NCBI GenBank assembly: GCA_049999805.1
Contig: JBNGIO010005794.1
Span: 1-27,142 of the forward strand
Direction: 5' to 3'
DNA from: Folioceros fuciformis
Taxonomy: Eukaryota > Anthocerotophyta > Anthocerotopsida > Anthocerotales
DNA: 27,142 nt
In this document: positions 19,741 to 27,142 of the stretch, in pieces
Layout: each line of letters begins with the position of its first letter
Position numbering within the stretch: position 1 is the stretch's first letter
Position numbers and translations under genes: made by a program
The notes under the pieces: model-generated
Told to the model about the DNA's origin: nothing
Databases searched by the model: none
The model's input: the letters and a program-made list of their open reading frames with translations, nothing else

Positions 19741-21164
19741 CTGCACTGGACTTCACGCTCTGGCAGTACCGGACTGCGCCTCCGTCTATGGAGTCCGCAC
19801 TCCAGCCTGTGTTGCGTCTTGCTTGTCTAAGCCTTCGGGGGGTCTGTTCTTCATGTTTCTGCTGTGAGCTATCACCTTGCTTTGCAATGCAGACGAACGA
19901 TTTTTCCTTCCGAGCGCACAGGAATTGTGAGGCTTGCCTTGGGCCCTGGTGTGGGTGCATGCCAGGCTTGTGTTGCTTTTCCTCTCGTCTCCTCCCCTCT
20001 CCTCTCGTCTCCTCTCGTCTCCTCTCCTGTCCTCTCCTTGGGTCCATGCGTCACGCAGACAACAGCATGGCTGGCACAAGGATGCCATGGGCGGCCCAGA
20101 TGGCATGGCCATGCGTCCTGCCTGGGCTCCTTCCTCCGTATCTGTCATCGTCCCTCCTCGTGATGTGTGGCATGCGATATGTAAGAAACACATGGGGACA
20201 CATGTGTGGAGAGCCGGGATAACGGCAGGCTTAGCGGGTGCTCGAGAAAGCCCGATTCGGGCGGTGGAAATAAGCGAGTTCGGATAAGTGTGGCGCCCGG
20301 TTGGGTGGGTGTAAGCGCGCGGCACAGATCACGGGCAGGCCGACCCGGCCTCAGTCCTAGCCTGCTTGGGCCGGCTTTGCCCAGCCCGGCGTGGCCTGGC
20401 CTGGCCCAGCCCTGCCCGACCCGCTCTTTTCCATTCCCCTCGATCTCTGTTATGTCGGCGCCGCTCCACGTCCTGCTGCGTTGGAGCCTTTCTCTCATGG
20501 CCGCGGTAGAGAACTTACGACTGCAGCTGCCGCTGCCGCCCGCTTTGGCCTCCTCTCGCGTCTCCTGACCCCACGCTGGCCTCCGCATTTGCTGCAGCTT
20601 GCCTCGCCACTTCTCCTTCCGGCCGTGTAGGGCTTGCCTTTCTTCAACAAGTACATTTCATACATACGTGCCTCGTCCTTCTTCCTCCCCCTCCTCCTCC
20701 TCGCGCTCCCGCACGGTGTGCCTTGGTTGTCCTGCCTCCTCCATGCTATGCTGGGCTGGCTTGGCCACTGTGCCCCTCACCAGCAGCAGCAGCAGAGGCA
20801 GGAGCACCAGCAGCAGCTTCCTGCCTGGAACCTTCGTCCGCTTTTTCTCCTCCCTCTTCCTCTTCCTCTTCCTGTTGTTCATCTTACCCTAGCTCCACCT
20901 CGCAGCTCCGGCAATCGGTGGAGGAGGCACCAACGGCGGCACCGTAATCGGACAACAGCAACATCGGGGGCAGGCAGTGGCAACGCGAGCGCAAGCAGTG
21001 GCCGCCGCAGGACGAGCCTGGCATGGAGGAAGGTAGGGGGATGAGGGCCACACGTGCGGGGACAGGTGAGTAAGCAGTGTGCAAGCGGCGCGCGTGGCGG
21101 AGGGAGGCGGCCCCCAGCGCATTCATTGTTGGAAGCTCCTGGGGGAAAGGAGCAGGGAGCGAAG
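19741..21164 (+). promoter_or_regulatory. Upstream region and 5' leader of the phytochrome gene
   Basis: The region follows the reductase stop and precedes the phytochrome start. It contains a CT-rich block at 19976-20039, a CCT run near 20687-20702 and a CAG-rich stretch at about 20780-20818. A consensus donor (CAG then GTGAGTAAG) at 21065/21066 and an AG at 21155 suggest a 90-bp intron in the leader. ATGs at 21023 and 21041 are out of frame with the main start. I could not place a TATA box with confidence. Confidence 0.45.
19976..20039. repeat. CT-rich imperfect simple repeat
   Basis: Tandem variants of CCTCTCGTCT / CCTCTC fill the block. Such polypyrimidine tracts are common near plant promoters and leaders (GAGA/CT elements) but no function is shown here. 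Confidence 0.8.
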
Positions 21165-24100
21165 ATGATGTCCACCACGAAGGTGACGTACTCGTCGGCC
21201 AGCTCGGCCAAGAGTAAGCACAGTGTGCGGGTGGCGCAGACGACGGCGGACGCCAGGCTGCATGCGGTTTTTGAGGAATCCGGGGAGTCGCGGGACTCGT
21301 TCGACTACTCCAAGTCCATCGACGCCAGCAAGAGCACAGGGGACAGCGTGCCCGCGCAGGCGGTGACGGCGTACCTGCAGCGCATGCAGCGCGGGGGGCT
21401 CACGCAGTCCTTCGGATGCATGATTGCCGTCGAGGAGGGCAGCTTCAAGGTGATAGCGTTCAGCGAGAACGCGCCGGAGATGCTGGACCTGATGCCGCAG
21501 GCGGTGCCCAGCGTGGGCCAGCAGGCGGTGCTCGGGATCGGGACGGATGCTCGGTCTCTCTTCACGCCGGCCAGTGGGACGGCCCTGGAGAAGGCGGCGG
21601 GCGCCATGGATGTATCCTTGCTCAACCCCATCTCCGTGCACTGCAAGAGTTCCGGGAAGCCCTTCTACGCAGTGGTGCACCGGATCGACGTGGGCCTTGT
21701 GCTGGACTTCGAGCCGGTACGGCCCACGGACCTGTCTGTTTCTGCTGCCGGGGCTCTCCAGTCGCACAAGCTGGCGGCCAAGGCCATCTCCCGCCTCCAG
21801 TCCTTGCCCGGTGGAGATATCGGGCTGCTGTGCGACACAGTGGTGGAGGAGGTACGGGAGCTCACTGGATACGACAGGGTTATGGCTTATAGATTCCACG
21901 AAGACGAGCATGGAGAGGTGGTGGCGGAGATCCGGCGCTCAGACCTGGAGCCGTATCTCGGGTTGCACTACCCGGCCACCGACATCCCGCAGGCTTCTCG
22001 CTTCCTCTTCATGAAGAACAGGGTGCGCATGATCTGCGATTGCTTCTCCCCGCCGGTGCGGGTGGTGCAGAGCAAGCAGCTGCCGCAGCCGCTGAGCCTG
22101 GCCGGCTCCACCCTCAGGGCGCCCCATGGCTGCCATGCCCAGTATATGGGCAACATGAGCTCCATTGCATCTTTGGTCATGGCTGTCATCATCAATGACA
22201 ACGATGAGGACTTCAACGGCAGGGGGTACCAGCAGAAAGGTAGGAAGTTGTGGGGTCTGGTAGTGTGTCACCACACAACGCCCCGCTCAGTCCCTTTCCC
22301 CCTTCGCTCGGCCTGTGAGTTTCTGATGCAAGTCTTCGGTCTGCAGCTTAACATGGAAGTTGAGCTGGCTGCACAGCTGAGGGAAAAGCACATTCTCCGC
22401 ACCCAGACCTTGCTCTGTGACATGCTCCTCCGAGATGCCCCCATTGGGATTGTGTCCCAGTCCCCCAACATTATGGACCTTGTCAAGTGTGATGGAGCTG
22501 CACTCTATTATGGCAAGCGATTCTGGCTGCTGGGCACCACTCCCACCGAGGCACAGATCAAGGATATTGCCGACTGGCTGCTGGAGCACCACAAGGATTC
22601 TACGGGGCTCTCCACCGACAGTCTAGCCGACGCCGGCTATCCTGCAGCCGCCGCTCTCGGCGACTCCGTCTGCGGCATGGCTGCCGCCAAGATCACCCCC
22701 AAGGACTTTCTCTTCTGGTTCAGGTCCCACACCGCCAAGGAGGTGAAGTGGGGCGGGGCCAAGCACGATCCGGATGACAAGGACGATGGCAGGCGGATGC
22801 ACCCCCGCTCCTCGTTCAAGGCCTTCCTGGAGGTGGTGAAGCGCAGGAGCTTGCCTTGGGAGGATGTGGAGATGGATGCCATCCATTCGCTACAGCTCAT
22901 TTTGCGGGGCTCCTTTCAGGATATTGATGACAGCGACACCAAGACCATGATTCATGCACGTCTGAATGACCTTAAGCTGCAGGGCATGGATGAGCTCAGC
23001 ACTGTGGCCAACGAGATGGTTAGGCTCATCGAGACTGCCACTGCCCCGATTTTGGCTGTGGACGCCAGCGGTTACATCAACGGCTGGAATGCGAAGGTGG
23101 CTGAGCTTACGGGACTCCCCGTCGCAGATGCAATGGGCAGGTCTCTGGTTAAGGATTTAGTGCTGGACGAATCTGTGGAGACCGTGGAGCGCCTCCTATA
23201 TTTGGCTTTGCAAGGTAGTAATGCACACGACTCTTCCCGTGCCTGCTGCTCGCAATGCATTTCCTTTTTGAGGTGTGAACGTACCTTCTTGCAACACGAA
23301 AAGAGTAACCGGACGTCTATGCAGGGGACGAGGAGCAGAACGTGGAGATAAAGCTGAAGACTTATGGCGTGCAGAAGGACAAGGGTGCTGTTATTCTTAT
23401 CGTCAATGCATGCTCTAGCAGGGATGTGACGGAGTGCGTTGTCGGGGTGTGTTTTGTGGGCCAAGACGTGACAGGGCAGAAGGTTGTCATGGATAAGTTC
23501 ACGCGCATACAGGGGGACTACAAGGCTATCGTTCAGAATCCCAACCCGCTGATTCCGCCCATTTTCGGCTCCGACGAGTTTGGTTATTGCTCCGAGTGGA
23601 ATCCAGCCATGGAGAAGCTCTCGGGCTGGCGAAGGGATGAGGTTATGGGAAAAATGCTCGTGGGGGAAATCTTCGGCACGCAGATGATGTGTTGCAGGCT
23701 CAAGGGTCAGGATGCCATGACTAAATTTATGATAGTGCTGAATGGGGCAATGGATGGTCAGGACGCAGAGAAATTTCCCTTTGCCTTCTTCGACCGGCTG
23801 GGGAAGTATGTAGAGGCGTTGCTCACTGCCAGCAAAAGGACGGATGCGGAGGGAGCTATCACAGGTGTCTTTTGCTTCCTCCATACGGCCAGCGTGGAGC
23901 TGCAACAGGCTCTGACTGTTCAGAAAGCCACTGAGAAGGTTGCATTCGCCAAGTTGAAGGAGCTGGCGTATATCCGGCAGGAAATCAAGAACCCTCTGTA
24001 TGGGATAATGTTCACCCGGAATCTCATGGAGGATACGGATTTGTCAGAGGATCAGAAGCAGTTTGTGGAGACGAGTGCTGTTTGTGAGAGGCAGCTAAGG

Positions 24101-24977
24101 AAGATTCTAGATGACATGGACCTCGAGAGTATCGAAGATGGGTAATGCCCTATCTGTTATCGTTGTTGTCCTCTTCGTTGTCCTGATCAGATGAAATAGA
24201 CGTGCGGCCTTTACACCGGCCAGTGGTGTTTGGCAGCTTGCATTTCTGACTCACGCGGTTTCTGTGGTCTGAATTCCAGGTATCTCGAACTGGACACGGC
24301 AGAGTTTGTGATGGGAACCGTGATGGATGCTGTCATAAGTCAAGGGATGATAACAGCTCGGGAGAAGGGCCTGCAGCTGATTCGGGAGACTCCGAGAGAG
24401 ATCAAGAACATGTGCCTCTTCGGGGATCAAGTCCGATTGCAGCAGGTGTTGTCAGACTTCCTGTTGAATGCTGTCAGGTTTACCCCATCTTCAGAAGGAT
24501 GGGTTGGTATTAAGGTGGTGCCCTCACGGAAGCGACTAGGTGGCGGCGTGCATGTGATGCACCTGGAATTCAGGTAGGAGGGTCCATGTTTTCTTAGATA
24601 GACCCTGGAAACCTGGTGCTGCTATCCTTGACGTGAGTTCTCCATTTGTGGTTGCGCGCGTGGTTACGCGTCCGTTGACATCCGTCTTGTGTGATCCCTT
24701 ATGCAACACTCTCATACGGCGGAGCTGACGGTGGAGTCGTTTTGGGTTTTCCAGAGTGACACATCCAGGAGCTGGGCTTCCAGAAGAGCTGGTGCATGAA
24801 ATGTTTGACAGGGGGCGTGGAATGACCCAAGAAGGCCTGGGCCTTAGCATGTGTCGAAAACTTGTAAAGCTTATGAACGGAGACGTGCAATACATTCGTG
24901 ATTCGGGGAAGAGTTATTTTCTGGTTAATGTTGAGCTACCCTTGGCTCAAAGGGATGATGCTGGCAGTGTGAAATAG
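21165..24977 (+). CDS. PHY: Phytochrome (red/far-red photoreceptor)
   Basis: CDS join(21165..23214,23325..24141,24280..24573,24755..24977), 1127 aa, all GT-AG. The four-exon plan with a long first exon is the usual plant phytochrome structure. The N-terminal extension is Ser-rich ([19 protein letters not shown]). PAS, GAF and PHY domains follow: [38 protein letters not shown], then the bilin-binding Cys at about residue 323 in [26 protein letters not shown] and the PHY-domain motif [19 protein letters not shown] are present. PAS repeats include [18 protein letters not shown] (from about 623) and [14 protein letters not shown]. The C-terminus is a histidine-kinase-related domain with EIKNPLYGI in place of a phospho-accepting His motif, and a degenerate ATPase-like region ending in [10 protein letters not shown]. 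It senses red/far-red light in cytosol and nucleus. Two adjacent ATGs (21165, 21168) could start it. I cannot assign a subtype; it looks like the seed-free type. Confidence 0.97.
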
Positions 24978-25633
24978 AATTACGCCCTTCAACTTTTTTA
25001 TTGCCAGTGCTATTGAGGTTGTGTGTACTGGTTACGACCTCCTCCTCTGCAGGAGCAGAGGGAGCAATCGAAAATGTGTAGGTTTGTTGTGGCTGCAAAG
25101 TTTTGTAGCGCAGGGGGGGATTTACAGCCCCAGTTGGAAAGAAATGTAAGCGCCTTGTATAGAGAAATGGGTTGTACAGTTGGTGCGCTTCTGTCTGTTT
25201 GACAGGTGATGGTGATCGTCTACCAACCCGGTGCGTTCCCGTGACGTTTTTCACCCATAAAAGCTTGACAGGGGCACTTCCCAGATCGTGCCATTACAGG
25301 TGAGGACTCCCTAGCTGTGACTGGAAGGGCTTCATTTTCGGAGATTGACCATCCCCGGAACCGGACGTGACGCAGAACTTCCTGTCGCTAACTGATTGGG
25401 ACCTTACAAGTACCCAATCCTGCCCCCGGGACACAATGGGGTGAGTGATTGTCATGTAAAAATCATTTTCTAATAGTACTTTCGAAATTTCACCAATATA
25501 GGGGCTAAAAGTTACTTCCCTCTTAAGCTCGTGAAAAGTAAGTACGTTTTGGTAGATATTTAATTTTTTAATTCTAATTTGTTTTTCCCTTCACAAGGCT
25601 TCGGAGCATGAGCACCTTTGGCCTTTTGTTCGG
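24978..25633. other. Phytochrome 3' flank
   Basis: Probable 3' UTR followed by non-coding sequence that becomes AT-rich after about 25450. No gene or RNA was recognised. Confidence 0.5.
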
Positions 25634-25855
25634 GAGTCTCATTTTGTGAGGTAGCTAAAGAGAGTCTCGTTTTGTGAGGCGGCCAAAGAGAGTACAATGA
25701 AGTAGGTATAGCTCCTTTTCTTTGTTTTGGATCTTTTGACCTATCTTTCATTCTCAAGGTCTTTCTTGACCTATCTTTCACTCTCAATCTCAAGCCTTCG
25801 GCAATAGTACAACTAACTTTGGATATTTTAATAGAGTACAACTAACTTTGGATAT
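25634..25855. repeat. Three successive short tandem duplications (28, 30 and 29 bp)
   Basis: GAGTCTC(A/G)TTTTGTGAGG repeats at 25634 and 25662 (period 28). GACCTATCTTTCA repeats at 25738 and 25768 (period 30). AGTACAACTAACTTTGGATAT repeats at 25806 and 25835 (period 29). The three units are unrelated in sequence. Confidence 0.85.
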
Positions 25856-25893
25856 CTCATCCTCTCCAATCCTAAGATGATGGTGCTTCTCAT

Positions 25894-26260
25894 CCATCAC
25901 AATTATAAAATTCACACTTTCTAGTCTCAACTTTTTTAGACTCTATGTAATTCACCCAAAAAAATACGGTCCCCCATCACAACTGTAAAACTTTCACTTC
26001 CTTCCCAGCCTCACAGCCTCAACTTACAACTAGACTCTATGTAATTCACCTAAAAACTATAGTCCCCCATCACAACTGTAAAACTTACACTTCCTTCCCA
26101 GCCTCACAGCCTCAACTTACAACTAGACTCTATGTAATTCACCCAAAAACTACAGTCCCCCATCACAACTGTAAAACTTACACTTCCTTCCCAGCCTTAC
26201 AGCCTCAACTTACAACTAAACTCTATGTAATTCACCCAAAAACGACAAAGCCCACACCCA
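25894..26260. repeat. 93-bp tandem array (minisatellite)
   Basis: The mark CTCTATGTAATTCACC occurs at 25941, 26035, 26128 and 26221, giving periods of 94, 93 and 93. The copies also share CCCCCATCACAACTGTAAAAC and CTTCCTTCCCAGCC. A diverged half copy precedes the array (from about 25894). The inner copies are nearly identical. Confidence 0.9.
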
Positions 26261-26640
26261 AAAAGTTGCTTGATTCGATATGGAAGTTTTGGTCCCTTCA
26301 TGGCTAACCTCTCTTGCCTTACAAGAAGTTATGAAACTATGGGTGGCTATATAATCTAACAATATTGCTACATTTAAGCCATTCATCTTCCCATGTATTT
26401 ACATATAGTCTCCACCTTCTCTCGAAAACTTATAGCTAAACTCCATGTAATTCACCCAAAACCTATGAAGTCCATTTAGCTTGCTTGATTCTATATGGAA
26501 GTTTTGATTCATTCAAGGCCGAGCTCTCTTGCCTTACGAGGAGTTATAAAATAATTGGTGGCATCCTACACCTAAGCTATTCATTTTCCCACGTATGTAC
26601 ATTAAGTCTCCATCTTCCCTCCAAATAATGTCATCCTTGA
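26221..26640. repeat. Larger degenerate duplication of about 215-220 bp
   Basis: GCTTGATTC(G/T)ATATGGAAG occurs at 26268 and 26483, CTTGCCTTAC at 26313 and 26528, and ATTCACCCAAA near 26230 and 26450. The unit begins with the same phrase as the 93-bp array, so the two repeats share an origin. Copies are clearly diverged. Confidence 0.75.
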
Positions 26641-26754
26641 CACTAGATGACCCACGACATGTCTTCACAACATGTGGCCCCTAACAGCATCTGGACTCTT
26701 TTTAAATCTTGGCTCTTGGAAAGGTGGATTGGTACCTTGGCAGGTACCAAGTTC

Positions 26755-27046
26755 TGTAGGGTTATTAAAGCCCAGTGTGCCTAGACTAATGTGTTTAGTC
26801 TAAGATTAGTGTCTAGTTAAGTACCATTAGTCTAGATTAGCTTAAGCTAATCTGTAGGAGGCTTCTTGCGCAGCTTCCTATGCGCTTCTTGTGAAGCTTT
26901 CTAGGGAGCTCTTCTAGAGGGTATAAATACCCCCTTGAGCTCCCTTTCTAGTGTGACTCTATTGTGAGAGTGTGTCCTCTCTTTCTTCTCCTCCTTGCCT
27001 CCTCCTCTCCTCTCCTTCACCGTGTAGCTCCTAGAGCGTTCCTTCA
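26755..27046 (+). mobile_element. 5' LTR of a Ty1/copia-type retrotransposon (element continues past the window)
   Basis: The LTR is inferred to start TGTAGGG and end TTCA, about 292 bp, directly before a primer binding site. It has a TATA box (GTATAAATAC, about 26921-26930) placed as expected for an LTR promoter, and a CT-rich stretch towards its end. Several copies of CTAGACTAA and its complement lie at about 26779-26835. The left boundary is a best guess because the partner LTR is out of the window. No coding part is visible. Confidence 0.75.
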
Positions 27047-27048
27047 AG

Positions 27049-27060
27049 TGGTATCAGAGC
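27049..27060 (+). other. Primer binding site for initiator tRNA-Met
   Basis: TGGTATCAGAGC is the standard plant copia primer binding site, complementary to the 3' end of initiator tRNA-Met. It sits two bases after the LTR end. Confidence 0.9.
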
Positions 27061-27142
27061 TAGGGTGTGGAGCAAGGGTGATGGTGCGCTGAGGCTTTGG
27101 AGTGATGGCAGCATCAGAGTGAACTGGACCTTGTGCGACATT

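Noticed and set aside
21123-21911. Long antisense open frame (262 codons) over phytochrome exon 1
   Set aside because: A shadow of GC-rich coding sequence; Arg/His/Leu-rich composition and no domain.
23072-23905. Antisense open frame of 277 codons over phytochrome exons 1-2
   Set aside because: It crosses the phytochrome intron in antisense and has no recognisable family.
25941-26236. Regular array considered as a CRISPR
   Set aside because: The whole 93-bp unit is repeated with no unique spacers, and the genome is eukaryotic.

Overview
The window is nuclear DNA of a land plant. It carries six kinds of evidence for this: split genes with GT-AG introns, plant-type families (an ETO1-like BTB/TPR protein and a plant phytochrome with the Cys-His chromophore pocket), and the 5' end of a plant Ty1/copia LTR element primed by initiator tRNA-Met. 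The phytochrome N-terminus resembles seed-free plants more than angiosperms, exons are GC-rich, introns are short (about 75-200 bp), and a GH26 mannanase, a family I do not expect in flowering plants, sits among plant genes. I infer a seed-free plant (lycophyte or bryophyte grade); the species cannot be fixed from sequence alone. A 100-N run at 15102-15201 shows this is a scaffolded assembly.

Layout. 1-4232 (+): EOL/ETO1-like E3 substrate adaptor, four coding exons, with a putative upstream leader exon. 4233-5743: non-coding, with a 77-bp foldback right after the stop codon and a 55-bp tandem duplication. 5744-12597 (-): three genes in the same direction, listed by increasing coordinate: a mitochondrial-type cation-diffusion-facilitator of the MTP6/MTPC1 group (12 exons), GPI mannosyltransferase III PIG-B (8 exons), and a GH26 mannanase whose catalytic domain lies in one exon. 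12598-16602: about 4 kb of repeat-rich DNA with no gene I can support. 16603-19740 (+): diflavin reductase of the Tah18/NDOR1/ATR3 family (12 exons). 19741-21164: GC- and CT-rich promoter/5' leader. 21165-24977 (+): full-length phytochrome (4 exons, 1127 aa). 24978-27142: 3' flank, nested tandem repeats and the start of a copia element.

The genes do not form a pathway. They are ordinary single-copy housekeeping or signalling genes (ethylene-synthesis control, mitochondrial metal transport, GPI-anchor synthesis, cytosolic Fe-S assembly, light sensing) plus one possibly acquired cell-wall enzyme. The exon models were built by hand from frame continuity, splice consensus and remembered family sequences. 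All splices are frame-consistent and give plausible full-length proteins, but no transcript data were available.

The most notable signals are: three introns that appear to use GC-AG splice sites in two adjacent genes; a GH26 gene with a nearly intronless body and a tiny hydrophobic first exon; the foldback beside the EOL stop codon; and several independent short tandem duplications at the 3' end. I found no convincing previously undescribed multi-gene system.
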